Part shown: one piece after another, positions 26,793 through 34,893 of the stretch
Layout of the letters: every line of letters begins with the position of its first letter
How positions within the stretch are numbered: the stretch's first letter is position 1
NCBI GenBank assembly: GCA_947174805.1
Contig: CAMWKH010000008.1
Location: forward strand, 1-64,000
Direction: 5' to 3'
Source of the DNA: an uncultured Roseburia sp.
GTDB taxonomy: Bacteria; Bacillota; Clostridia; Lachnospirales; Lachnospiraceae
DNA length: 64,000 nucleotides
Position numbers and translations under genes: made by a program
Notes under the pieces: model-generated
Database searches by the model: none
The model's input: only the letters and a program-made list of their open reading frames with translations
What the model was told of the DNA's origin: nothing

Positions 26793-27896
26793 ATGATAAA
26801 AATTGATATTATTTCCGGTTTTTTAGGAGCAGGAAAGACAACTTTTATTAGAAAAATGTTAGATGAAGTATATAGAGATGAAAAAATCGCCCTCATAGAA
26901 AATGAGTTTGGAGAGGTGGGGATTGACGGGGGATTTTTAAAGGACTCCGGGGTGAATATCACGGAAATGAATTCCGGCTGTATCTGCTGTTCCCTGGTAG
27001 GGGATTTTGGCAGGAACTTACATGAGGTCATTACCGCATATCATCCTGACAGGATTATCATAGAGCCCTCCGGCGTGGGAAAACTTTCCGATGTGATGAA
27101 ATCAGTTATTGACATAGAAAAACAGCAGGATGTCAAGTTAAATGCCCTGGTAACTGTGGTGAATGCAAAAAAGGCTTTAAAACAGATGAAGGCATTTGGT
27201 GAATTTTTTAACAACCAGATCGAATTTGCCACGACGATTGTGCTTTCAAGGACACAGAGCACTTCCACGGAACAGTTGGAGCTGTGCGTAAAAAAGATGC
27301 AGGACTTAAATGGAAAAGCGGCAGTTATCACAACCCCCTGGGATGGTATATCCGGGGAGCAGATTTTAAAAGTGATGGAGGGGCAGGATTCTCTGGAGAT
27401 GAAAGTGCTGGCGGAGGAAGAACACAAAAGGCATGAGCATCATCACCATGACCATGAGGGGCATGACCATGAGCATCATCACCATGACCACGAGGAGCAC
27501 GGCCATGAGCACCATCATGACCACGAGGAGCACGGCCATGAGCACCATCATGACCACGGGGAGCACGGCTGTGAGCACCACGACCACGAGGGCCACGGAC
27601 ATCACCATCATCATGCGGACGACGTGTTTACGAGCTGGGGCATAGAGACACCCCGGAAGTTTACAAAAGCCCAGATTGAGACAGCGGTGAAGACTTTGGC
27701 GGAGACAGAAGAGTATGGTTCCGTTTTAAGGGCAAAGGGTATGGTGGAAAATACAGAAGGGGGCTGGATTTATTTTGACATGGTTCCCGGGGAATATGAA
27801 ATCCGCCAGGGAGAGCCGGATTATACCGGGCGCCTCTGCGTCATTGGCACAGATATCAAGGAGCATGAGTTAGAGAAGTTATTTGGCATTGCATAA
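26793..27896 (+). CDS. CobW/COG0523-family metal-linked GTPase with a His-rich segment
   Basis: A 367-residue G3E GTPase of the CobW/YjiA group, which are metal chaperones or insertases. Walker A is GFLGAGKTT (residues 9-17), ENEFGEVGID is the switch region, and GCICCS provides the CxCC metal-binding motif. At the usual NKxD position the protein reads SRTQ. Residues 210-277 are a His/Asp/Glu-rich stretch of tandem repeats that should bind Zn, Ni or Co. A CobW C-terminal domain follows (EYGSVLRAKGMV). ATG 26793 has GAAGGAG upstream. It is co-transcribed with a second GTPase gene 20 bases downstream. The metal and client are unknown. Confidence 0.9.
   Translation: MIKIDIISGFLGAGKTTFIRKMLDEVYRDEKIALIENEFGEVGIDGGFLKDSGVNITEMNSGCICCSLVGDFGRNLHEVITAYHPDRIIIEPSGVGKLSDVMKSVIDIEKQQDVKLNALVTVVNAKKALKQMKAFGEFFNNQIEFATTIVLSRTQSTSTEQLELCVKKMQDLNGKAAVITTPWDGISGEQILKVMEGQDSLEMKVLAEEEHKRHEHHHHDHEGHDHEHHHHDHEEHGHEHHHDHEEHGHEHHHDHGEHGCEHHDHEGHGHHHHHADDVFTSWGIETPRKFTKAQIETAVKTLAETEEYGSVLRAKGMVENTEGGWIYFDMVPGEYEIRQGEPDYTGRLCVIGTDIKEHELEKLFGIA
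27486..27584 (+). repeat. 33-bp tandem repeats encoding the His-rich stretch
   Basis: Two identical 33-bp copies (27486-27518 and 27519-27551) and a degenerate third (27552-27584) encode an 11-residue DHEEHGHEHHH unit. More diverged copies extend upstream to about 27430. The copy number is likely to vary between strains through slippage or recombination. Confidence 0.92.
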
Positions 27897-27916
27897 AAGC
27901 AAATGGAGGTTATCAA

Positions 27917-28858
27917 ATGGAGGAAATACCAGTATATCTCTTTACCGGTTTTATGGACAGCGGCAAGACAAGCCTGATTCGTCAGACCTTGTTGGAAGAA
28001 AATTTCGGAGACGGGGCAAAAACCCTTCTGATTGTCTGTGAGGACGGGGATGAGGAGTATGACCAGGATGAGCTAAAAGCAGCAAACACAAAAATGCTTA
28101 TGGTGGAGAAAGAGGAAGATTTTAACGGGACCTTGCTGAAAAACATCAATGCCCAGTATCTTCCGGATCAGGTTTTTATTGAGTACAACGGAACCTGGAA
28201 AATGGATAAAATGCTGGAGATGAAGCTGCCGGAGGGGTGGATTTTAGTTCAGTCCCTGGCCACGGTGGACGGGTCAACTTTCGATATGTATTTAAGCAAT
28301 ATGCGGGCTATGATTTTGGAACAGCTTTTTCAGGCGGATGTGGTAATTCTTAACCGTTGCGATGATGACACCCCAAAGGGAAAGTTCCGCCGAGCCATTA
28401 AGGCGGTGAACCGTCCGGCGCAGATTGTGTATGAGAGGGCTGACGGCAGCATAGACGAGAGGGAGGAGGAGCTCCCCTTTGACTTAAATCAAGATGTGAT
28501 TGAAATTTCCGATGCGGATTACGCCATCTGGTATATGGATGCCCAGGAAAATTATAAAAAGTATGACGGGAAGAAAATTGAATTTTTAGGGTTGGTGTAC
28601 AACCCGGAAAAGATGAAAAAGGGAGTTATGGTACCTGGAAGGTTTGCCATGACCTGCTGCATTGAGGATGTACAGTTTTTGGGATTTAAGTGCAAATATG
28701 CTGATTCCAAAAATATTCCCCACAAATCATGGATAAAGATTTTGGCAGAAATCCGGGTAGAGTTTGCAAAAGAATACAGGGGAAAAGGACCGGTGCTCTA
28801 TCCCATTTCCATAGAGCAGGCGAAAGAGCCGGTGGATGAGCTGGTCTATTTTTCCTGA
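27917..28858 (+). CDS. CobW-like GTPase domain fused to a TIGR03943-like domain
   Basis: A 313-residue protein. The N-terminal part (about 1-190) is a G3E-like GTPase domain with P-loop GFMDSGKTS, but it lacks the CxCC motif. The G4 position reads NRCD (VVILNRCDDD). The C-terminal part (about 225-300) resembles the C-terminal domain of TIGR03943/DUF1980 (YcgQ) proteins: KKIEFLGLVYNPEKM and RFAMTCCIEDVQFLGF. YcgQ proteins pair with YcgR permeases and are linked to metal homeostasis. ATG 27917 follows TGGAGG. Its tight link to the His-rich CobW suggests a shared role in metal allocation; this is inference. Confidence 0.8.
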   Translation: MEEIPVYLFTGFMDSGKTSLIRQTLLEENFGDGAKTLLIVCEDGDEEYDQDELKAANTKMLMVEKEEDFNGTLLKNINAQYLPDQVFIEYNGTWKMDKMLEMKLPEGWILVQSLATVDGSTFDMYLSNMRAMILEQLFQADVVILNRCDDDTPKGKFRRAIKAVNRPAQIVYERADGSIDEREEELPFDLNQDVIEISDADYAIWYMDAQENYKKYDGKKIEFLGLVYNPEKMKKGVMVPGRFAMTCCIEDVQFLGFKCKYADSKNIPHKSWIKILAEIRVEFAKEYRGKGPVLYPISIEQAKEPVDELVYFS

Positions 28859-28933
28859 GAAGGAGGCAAATACGAAGCATTTTTTAAGATGCCTTCTGAT
28901 GGCTTAGGGGGCGTTACAACAAAAGGAGGAAGA

Positions 28934-30565
28934 ATGAAATATATTAGGGAAAAAGACGGAAAACGCATCATTGTGGAAAAGAAAAAGCACACCAGAGTGT
29001 GGATGATTCAAGCGGTGCTGAAATGGTCGGTATGTATCAGTATATTGTGTTTAACCGTTCTGCTATGCATTTTTTTAGATAAAAAACTGGATAATGGAAG
29101 AATAGTGGATAAAATTGTGAGCACGGTGTCCAATATAGGGGAGGGGGGAGATACGGAAACGATTCCGGAGACAGAGACCCAGCCCGTCATAGAGCCTCAT
29201 GTGCTTACGGTTTGCTTAGACCCGGGGCACGGAGGCACAGACCCTGGGTGTGATTCTGACGGAAGACTGGAAAAAGACGATACCTGGGCATTGGCCCAGG
29301 CAGTGAAAAAAGAGATGGAAGCCCAGGGAATCAAAGTGGTGATGACAAGGGAGGACAACGACACAAAAGTATTTTTAAAAGAGCGTGTGGCCATCGCCAA
29401 CAGCTCTGATGCAGATTACTTTATCTCCCTTCACAGAAATCTGGGGGACGGGTACGGCAATGAGACATGGAAAGCGGCGAATTCCAGCAAAATTGTGGAT
29501 GACCTTACAAACAATGTCCACAATGCAGTGGTGGAAGCGGGAGTTTCCAGGGACAGGGGGATCAAGGCGGGAACAGATGCCGGGGAGGATTCCGATTATT
29601 ATGTCCTGAACAATACAAATATGCCTGCCTGTCTGTTGGAAATTGGATTTATCAATAATGGGGAGGACAATAACCTTTACGACAGCAAAATGGAGGAGTA
29701 TGCCAAAGCAATCACCAGGGCTGTAAAGGATACCTACTCTGCCTACGGCCCTACCAGTGAACTTTCCACAGAGGAGTTAGAGAGCACGGAGGAAGGGGGA
29801 GACGGCCTCTTTACGGGAATGACCCTTGACAATCCAAAGATTGACAATGTAAGCGCTTTAAGCTCTGAAATTTTAAACTGGGGACAGGGCAGCAACGTAG
29901 ACGAGTTTAACCGCCCGGCAGGAACCTTAAGTTATCAGGAGAAATATAAAGATTACTCCGCTGATTTTATTATTCCCACAGCCACATCGGAGAAGAAGAT
30001 TTATCTCACTTTAGATGAAGGGTATGAGTATGGGTGCACCCCCTCCATTTTAAGTACTTTAAAAGAGAAAGATGTAAAGGCTGTGTTCTTCGTCACAAAA
30101 CCTTATGCGGAGAAAGACCCGGAGCTGGTACGGCAGATTATAGACGACGGACATATCCTGGGAAATCATTCCGTCACCCATCCCTCTGCGGGGATTCCCA
30201 GCCTGTCTTTGGCTGACCAGGAGCAGGAAGTTATGGGAAACCATGAGTTTATCAAGAAGAACTTTAACTATGATATGTTCCTGTTCCGTTTCCCGGCAGG
30301 GAAATTTAGTGAGCAGTCCCTGGCAGTGTTAAATAACTGCGGATACCGAAGCGTATTCTGGAGTTTTGCATATCTGGACTATGATGTAAACAACCAGCCG
30401 AATGAGGCGGAATCCTTGCAGAAAATGATAGATAAACTCCACCCCGGGGCAATATACCTGCTCCATGCAGAATCCTGGACCAACACCAATGTGCTGGGTC
30501 AGTTTATTGACAAGGCGAGGGAGCTGGGATATGAATTTGCGCTGTATACGGATACATTACAGTAG
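28934..30565 (+). CDS. Bifunctional N-acetylmuramoyl-L-alanine amidase / PdaA-like polysaccharide deacetylase
   Basis: A 543-residue predicted membrane-anchored protein. One N-terminal membrane segment (about 32-52) and a short Thr/Glu-rich linker come first. An Amidase_3 domain follows (about 90-270) with zinc-ligand motifs DPGHGG (His99) and SLHRN and the catalytic LEIGF. A NodB-type deacetylase domain (about 350-543) has LTLDEGYE (Asp361) and the metal motif H412-x3-H416 in GHILGNHSVTH, closely resembling Bacillus PdaA. CwlD (amidase) and PdaA (deacetylase) act in sequence to make muramic-delta-lactam in spore cortex, so a single protein may do both. ATG 28934 has AAGGAGG; the codons back to 28889 are unlikely to be translated. 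Confidence 0.88.
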   Translation: MKYIREKDGKRIIVEKKKHTRVWMIQAVLKWSVCISILCLTVLLCIFLDKKLDNGRIVDKIVSTVSNIGEGGDTETIPETETQPVIEPHVLTVCLDPGHGGTDPGCDSDGRLEKDDTWALAQAVKKEMEAQGIKVVMTREDNDTKVFLKERVAIANSSDADYFISLHRNLGDGYGNETWKAANSSKIVDDLTNNVHNAVVEAGVSRDRGIKAGTDAGEDSDYYVLNNTNMPACLLEIGFINNGEDNNLYDSKMEEYAKAITRAVKDTYSAYGPTSELSTEELESTEEGGDGLFTGMTLDNPKIDNVSALSSEILNWGQGSNVDEFNRPAGTLSYQEKYKDYSADFIIPTATSEKKIYLTLDEGYEYGCTPSILSTLKEKDVKAVFFVTKPYAEKDPELVRQIIDDGHILGNHSVTHPSAGIPSLSLADQEQEVMGNHEFIKKNFNYDMFLFRFPAGKFSEQSLAVLNNCGYRSVFWSFAYLDYDVNNQPNEAESLQKMIDKLHPGAIYLLHAESWTNTNVLGQFIDKARELGYEFALYTDTLQ

Positions 30566-30567
30566 AT

Positions 30568-30596
30568 TTGAAAAAGTCTTTTGTATAAATCATAAT
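30568..30596 (+). promoter_or_regulatory. Predicted promoter of nfnAB
   Basis: TTGAAA (30568-30573), 17 bp, CATAAT (30591-30596). The -35 starts three bases after the preceding stop codon. Confidence 0.65.
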
Positions 30597-30615
30597 AGAA
30601 AACAGGAGGAAAGAG

Positions 30616-31503
30616 ATGTACCCAATTTTAAGAAGCGAAAAATTGGCGGATAAAATTTATCTTATGGAGATAGAGGCGCCAAGAGTAGCAAAAGCATGTG
30701 AGCCAGGGCAGTTTGTAATCGTAAAGACAGATGAGCAGGGAGAGCGTATTCCCCTTACCATCTGCGATTATGACAGGGAAAAGGGCAGTGTCACCATAGT
30801 GATCCAGACTGTAGGAGCATCTACGGAGCGCATGGTAAAATTACAGGCGGGGGAATTTTTAATGGACTTTGTAGGACCTCTGGGATGTGCCTCAGAGATG
30901 GTCCACACAGACCTGGAGGAACTGAAAAAGAAGAAGATTGTCTTTATTGCGGGAGGCCTTGGAACAGCCCCGGTATATCCCCAGGTAAAATGGTTACATA
31001 ACCACGGTGTTGACTGTGATGTGATTATGGGTTCTAAGACAAAAGACCTATTAATCTATGTGGAGGAGATGAAAAAAGTTGCGACAAATCTCTATGTAAC
31101 CACAGACGACGGAAGCTATGGGTTCCACGGTATGGGGACAAACCAGCTGCAGGCTTTGGTGGACGAGGGAGCGCACTATGATTTGTGTATCGCCATCGGA
31201 CCTATGATTATGATGAAATTTGTGTGCAAGCTCACCAAAGAGCTGAGGATTCCCACCATTGTCTCCATGAACCCCATTATGGTGGACGGTACCGGCATGT
31301 GCGGCGCCTGCCGCCTTACCGTAGGAGGAGAAGTGAAATTTGCCTGTGTGGACGGGCCGGAGTTTGACGGGCATCTGGTAGATTTTGACCAGGCCATGAA
31401 ACGTCAGCAGACATACAAGACAGAGGAAGGAAGAGCTATGTTAAAGCTTGTGGAGGGGGATACCCACCACGGCGGATGCGGACATTGCGGAGGTGACAAA
31501 TAA
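30616..31503 (+). CDS. nfnA: NfnA, ferredoxin:NADP+ oxidoreductase small subunit (NADH-dependent, bifurcating)
   Basis: The FAD and [2Fe-2S] subunit of the NfnAB complex, which couples NADH and reduced ferredoxin oxidation to NADP+ reduction. It has 295 residues: an FAD-binding barrel (IPLTICDYD), a nucleotide-binding fold (GGLGTAPVYPQVKWL), and a C-terminal cluster segment with Cys229, Cys232 and Cys244 in DGTGMCGACRLTVGG and FACVDGPEFDG. NfnA uses three Cys and an Asp as ligands, in keeping with this. A His/Gly/Cys-rich tail ends the protein. ATG 30616 has AGGAGG. Its stop overlaps the nfnB start. Confidence 0.93.
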   Translation: MYPILRSEKLADKIYLMEIEAPRVAKACEPGQFVIVKTDEQGERIPLTICDYDREKGSVTIVIQTVGASTERMVKLQAGEFLMDFVGPLGCASEMVHTDLEELKKKKIVFIAGGLGTAPVYPQVKWLHNHGVDCDVIMGSKTKDLLIYVEEMKKVATNLYVTTDDGSYGFHGMGTNQLQALVDEGAHYDLCIAIGPMIMMKFVCKLTKELRIPTIVSMNPIMVDGTGMCGACRLTVGGEVKFACVDGPEFDGHLVDFDQAMKRQQTYKTEEGRAMLKLVEGDTHHGGCGHCGGDK

Positions 31504-32888
31504 TGAATATATTGGAAAAAGTGCCGGTGAGGGAGCAGGAGCCCAAAGTCCGTGCAAAAAACTTTGAGGAAGTGTGCTTAGGATACAATGAGGAGGAGGC
31601 AGCTGCCGAGTCCGAGAGATGTCTAAACTGTAAAAATGCCCAGTGCATAAAGGGATGCCCTGTAGCTATTGACATTCCCGCATTTATCAGTGAGGTAAAG
31701 AACCGTAATTTTGAAGAGGCATACCAGATAATCAGCCAGTCCTCCGCACTTCCCGCCGTCTGCGGCAGGGTTTGTCCCCAGGAGAGCCAGTGTGAGGGTA
31801 AATGCATCCGGGGCATTAAGGGGGAGCCTGTTTCCATCGGCAAGTTAGAGCGTTTTGTGGCTGACTGGGCAAGGGAGAATGGCATAAAGCCCAAGAAAGC
31901 GGAGAAGATGAACGGACATAAAGTGGCTGTTATTGGTTCCGGTCCTGCAGGCCTCACCTGTGCAGGGGATTTGGCAAAATTAGGCTACGAAGTTACGATT
32001 TTTGAGGCCCTTCATGAGCCGGGAGGAGTGTTGATTTACGGGATTCCGGAATTCCGTCTGCCAAAAGGGGATGTGGTGGCAAAGGAAGTGGAAAATGTAA
32101 AGGCTCTTGGGGTGAAAATCGAGACAAATGTTGTGATTGGCAAATCCACCACCATAGACGAACTTATGGAGGAAGAGGGCTTTGAGGCAGTGTTTATCGG
32201 CTCCGGCGCAGGACTTCCCCGGTTTATGGGAATCCCCGGAGAGCAGGCCAACGGCGTATTCTCCGCCAACGAGTTTTTAACCAGAAACAACCTGATGAAA
32301 GCTTTTAAGGAAGAATATGACACCCCTATTATGCGGGGAAAGAAAGTGGCTGTTGTGGGAGGCGGAAACGTTGCCATGGATGCGGCCAGGACGGCTTTAA
32401 GGTTAGGTGCGGAGGTACATATTGTATACAGGAGAAGCGAGGAGGAACTTCCCGCCAGGGTGGAGGAAGTGCACCATGCAAAAGAGGAGGGGATTATCTT
32501 TAACCTTCTCACCAATCCGGTGGAAATCCATGTGGATGAGGAAGGCTGGGTTAAAGGCATGACCTGTATCAGAATGGAACTGGGGGAGCCGGATGAATCC
32601 GGACGGCGCTCTCCCGTGGAGATTAAGGGCTCTGAGTTTGACATAGAGTTAGATACGGTGATTATGTCTCTGGGTACTTCACCAAACCCCTTGATTTCAT
32701 CCACCACCAAAGGGCTTGACACAAACAGAAGAAAATGTATTGTGGCACAGGAAGAAAGCGGAGCCACATCGAAACCCGGTGTATTTGCCGGAGGGGATGC
32801 GGTGACAGGAGCGGCCACAGTCATTCTTGCCATGGGAGCAGGAAAAGCTGCGGCAAAGGGAATACATGAGTATTTGTCAGAAAAATAA
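31503..32888 (+). CDS. nfnB: NfnB, ferredoxin:NADP+ oxidoreductase large subunit (GltA-like)
   Basis: A 461-residue flavoprotein related to the glutamate synthase small chain. An N-terminal domain with two [4Fe-4S] clusters has CLNCKNAQCIKGCP and CGRVCPQESQCEGKC. An FAD-binding fold (VIGSGPAGLTCAG) is followed by an NADP-binding fold (VVGGGNVAMDAARTA) and the C-terminal GVFAGGDAVTGAATVI. Adjacent nfnA identifies it as NfnB rather than GltD. The ATG shares one base with the nfnA stop (TAATG), so translation is coupled. A terminator follows. Confidence 0.93.
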   Translation: MNILEKVPVREQEPKVRAKNFEEVCLGYNEEEAAAESERCLNCKNAQCIKGCPVAIDIPAFISEVKNRNFEEAYQIISQSSALPAVCGRVCPQESQCEGKCIRGIKGEPVSIGKLERFVADWARENGIKPKKAEKMNGHKVAVIGSGPAGLTCAGDLAKLGYEVTIFEALHEPGGVLIYGIPEFRLPKGDVVAKEVENVKALGVKIETNVVIGKSTTIDELMEEEGFEAVFIGSGAGLPRFMGIPGEQANGVFSANEFLTRNNLMKAFKEEYDTPIMRGKKVAVVGGGNVAMDAARTALRLGAEVHIVYRRSEEELPARVEEVHHAKEEGIIFNLLTNPVEIHVDEEGWVKGMTCIRMELGEPDESGRRSPVEIKGSEFDIELDTVIMSLGTSPNPLISSTTKGLDTNRRKCIVAQEESGATSKPGVFAGGDAVTGAATVILAMGAGKAAAKGIHEYLSEK

Positions 32889-32900
32889 ATCTTAATATAA

Positions 32901-32932
32901 AAAAGGAATCTCCAGGAGAGATTCCTTTTTTG
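32901..32932. terminator. Bidirectional terminator between nfnB and the minus-strand ABC genes
   Basis: AAAAGGAATCTC (32901-32912) pairs with GAGATTCCTTTT (32918-32929). A T run follows on the plus strand and an A run precedes it, giving a T run on the minus strand too. Confidence 0.9.
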
Positions 32933-32947
32933 TATAGAACACAATAT

Positions 32948-33751
32948 TCATTCTAAATTTAATTTTTTGTCAGTTAGCCAGTAGCACAAGATATAGAACA
33001 CAATACAAAATACAATGACCTCTATGGTGGACACGGAGAATAGCTGCCGGTAAAACGGGATAAAGGAATCACCTGATATATTTTCAGATATGTGGAAAAG
33101 TCTGTCCATGGAGAAAAACTGTGTAAAAAACATAGTAAGGGTTCCCAATATCTGAAGAGCAATGTAAAAGACAAAAAATGTACCGATGGATGCCAGTACC
33201 CGGTATTGTCTGAAAAGCTGTCCGATGGCCAGGGAGGCATAAATCATAAGAAGCTGCTCTAAGCACCCCAATATAGTGAGAGAGAAACAGGGGAGCAAGA
33301 AGGAGAATAAAAGATCTTTGAGGAAAGATATATCACTGTCTATGGCCATTTTTCCCCATTCCTGCCCCATTGCAGTGTAAACCAAAGCGATGATGGATAA
33401 AGTTGTAAATACGACAGTGACCGTTACCCAGAACAGGGATACAAACACTTTTGTATTTACAATGCTTCCCGTGGACAGGGGGAGTGTGTGGGTCAAATAT
33501 CCCTGGCTTTGGTACATCGTCTTGTAGAACCGCACCGTAAAATACACATAGACCACAATAAAAATGGCAAAAAGGGTTAAAATGTAAAGTGTCAGGGAGG
33601 CAATGCCAATCAATGCCATAGCAGGGGTTGAGAGAAGACGGCTTCCCAGCATAACCATCCCCAGCAGGGTAAAGGCTAGAATCACAAGATTTAAGGGAAT
33701 CAGAAGTTTTCCCGTTTCTTTAAATTCATGTTTCATATATTTTCCTAACAT
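32948..33751 (-). CDS. ABC-2 type permease, membrane subunit
   Basis: A 267-residue polytopic protein with about six hydrophobic segments and no catalytic motifs. It probably forms the membrane part of the transporter whose ATPase is encoded directly upstream; the two genes overlap by 7 bases. The substrate is unknown. Its length and the YtrA-type regulator in the same operon recall the Bacillus ytrABCDEF cell-envelope stress system, but only one permease and one ATPase are present. The start is at 33751 on the minus strand. Confidence 0.82.
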   Translation of the reverse strand: MLGKYMKHEFKETGKLLIPLNLVILAFTLLGMVMLGSRLLSTPAMALIGIASLTLYILTLFAIFIVVYVYFTVRFYKTMYQSQGYLTHTLPLSTGSIVNTKVFVSLFWVTVTVVFTTLSIIALVYTAMGQEWGKMAIDSDISFLKDLLFSFLLPCFSLTILGCLEQLLMIYASLAIGQLFRQYRVLASIGTFFVFYIALQILGTLTMFFTQFFSMDRLFHISENISGDSFIPFYRQLFSVSTIEVIVFCIVFYILCYWLTDKKLNLE

Positions 33752-34443
33752 CTGAACACCTCCCGAAACAGTGCGTCCACAGATTTTCCCTGGCGCCCCC
33801 TGATATCATCCACAGAGGATATCAGGGAAATTTCCCCCTGTTTTAAGAAAATCACCTGGTCTAAAATATTTTCAATATCGGTAATTAAGTGGGTGGAAAT
33901 TAGAATAGTGGCATCCTCCTCATAATTACTTAAAATAATGTCTAAAATATAGTCCCTGGCTGCCGGGTCCACCCCGGCGATGGGCTCGTCTAACACATAG
34001 AGTTTTGCCCGGCGGCTCATCACAAGGATCAGCTGTACTTTTTCCTTTGTGCCCTTTGACATTGTCTTTAACTTATCCCCAGGGTTAATCCGCATTTTAG
34101 AGAGCATATCATATGCCCGGTTTTCGTCAAAATCCTCATAAAAATCCTTAAAGTAGCTGATAATTTCCCGAATCCTCAGGCCGGAATCCAGATACGTGTG
34201 GTCTGGAAGATAGGAGACGATTTTTTTGCTCTCCACCCCCACAGGGTTCTGGTTGATATAAAGTTCTCCCTGGGTAGGAGTCAAAAGTCCGTTGATTAGC
34301 TTTATCAAAGTCGTTTTCCCGCTTCCGTTGGGACCTAAAAGTCCTACAATGTGGCCGCTCTCAATGGCCAGATTCACATTGCGCAGGGCGGGCTTTCCGC
34401 TGTAGGATTTACACAGGCCTTTACATTCTAATAATGTACTCAT
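33745..34443 (-). CDS. ABC transporter ATP-binding protein (YtrB-like)
   Basis: A 232-residue ATPase. Walker A is GPNGSGKTT (about 36-44), Walker B reads KLYVLDEPIAGVD, and the signature is MSKGTKEKV in place of LSGGQ, as is common in this subfamily. The H-loop is in LISTHLITD. It overlaps the regulator gene upstream by 4 bases and the permease gene downstream by 7. This regulator, ATPase, permease order is typical of self-regulated YtrA-type operons. Confidence 0.9.
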   Translation of the reverse strand: MSTLLECKGLCKSYSGKPALRNVNLAIESGHIVGLLGPNGSGKTTLIKLINGLLTPTQGELYINQNPVGVESKKIVSYLPDHTYLDSGLRIREIISYFKDFYEDFDENRAYDMLSKMRINPGDKLKTMSKGTKEKVQLILVMSRRAKLYVLDEPIAGVDPAARDYILDIILSNYEEDATILISTHLITDIENILDQVIFLKQGEISLISSVDDIRGRQGKSVDALFREVFRC

Positions 34444-34814
34444 GCTTCCTTTTCCCCCTTCAAAATTTCTGTCAACAGAGCTGCCGTTTCCTCTCTGCTG
34501 ATTCCTAAACTTTCCATGCTTTTTAAAAATTCCTGTATTTTCTCCTGGGCCATATGGGATTTTAACTCTTGTATCATGGCAATGTCCTCCGTAATATATC
34601 TTCCGCTGGTCCGTTTGGCAAATACCAGCCCTGTTTTTTCCAGTTCCGAGAGGGCTTTCTGCATTGTGTTGGGGTTTACGGCGGCCTGGGCAGCCAAATC
34701 TCTTACAGAGGGAAGCTTTTCTCCCGGGGCATATTTCCCTGATATAATGTTTTGGGAAATAATCTCCATAATCTGGGAAAAAATAGGGCGGTCAGTAGTC
34801 AGATTCCATGACAT
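34440..34814 (-). CDS. GntR-family regulator, YtrA subfamily
   Basis: A 124-residue repressor. The N-terminal winged helix has PIFSQIMEIISQNIISGKYAPGEKLPSVRDLA and NPNTMQKALSELE. A short C-terminal helical domain replaces a ligand-binding domain, the hallmark of the YtrA group. I chose the start at 34814 because AGAGGTG lies just upstream on the minus strand and the family begins there; the frame extends to 34838. It is first in an operon with the ABC genes and probably represses it through the palindrome at 34843-34860. Confidence 0.9.
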   Translation of the reverse strand: MSWNLTTDRPIFSQIMEIISQNIISGKYAPGEKLPSVRDLAAQAAVNPNTMQKALSELEKTGLVFAKRTSGRYITEDIAMIQELKSHMAQEKIQEFLKSMESLGISREETAALLTEILKGEKEA

Positions 34815-34842
34815 TTCATCACCTCTTTCCATTTTCACTACT

Positions 34843-34860
34843 GTATTAGATTAATAATAC
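34843..34860. promoter_or_regulatory. Predicted autoregulatory operator of the YtrA-type repressor
   Basis: The inverted repeat GTATTA (34843-34848), 6 bp, TAATAC (34855-34860) overlaps the -10 element of the minus-strand promoter, where a GntR repressor would block transcription. Confidence 0.65.
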
Positions 34861-34887
34861 AATATCATATACAAAAAGAAATGGCAA
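34859..34887 (-). promoter_or_regulatory. Promoter of the ytrA-like operon
   Basis: On the minus strand: TTGCCA (34887-34882), 17 bp, TATTGT (34864-34859). It overlaps the palindrome described at 34843-34860. Confidence 0.7.
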
Positions 34888-34893
34888 GTATTT

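Noticed and set aside
27366-27614. Apparent very hydrophobic Met/Val-rich membrane protein on the minus strand
   Set aside because: It is the reverse complement of His codons (CAT/CAC read as ATG/GTG), an artefact of the His-rich repeats.
27430-27620. CRISPR-like repeat array
   Set aside because: The repeats are in frame, lack unique spacers and encode the His-rich part of a CobW GTPase.
32036-32944. Minus-strand open frame of 302 codons opposite nfnB
   Set aside because: Ser/Thr/Pro-rich shadow of a conserved flavoprotein gene, and it runs through the terminator at 32901-32932.
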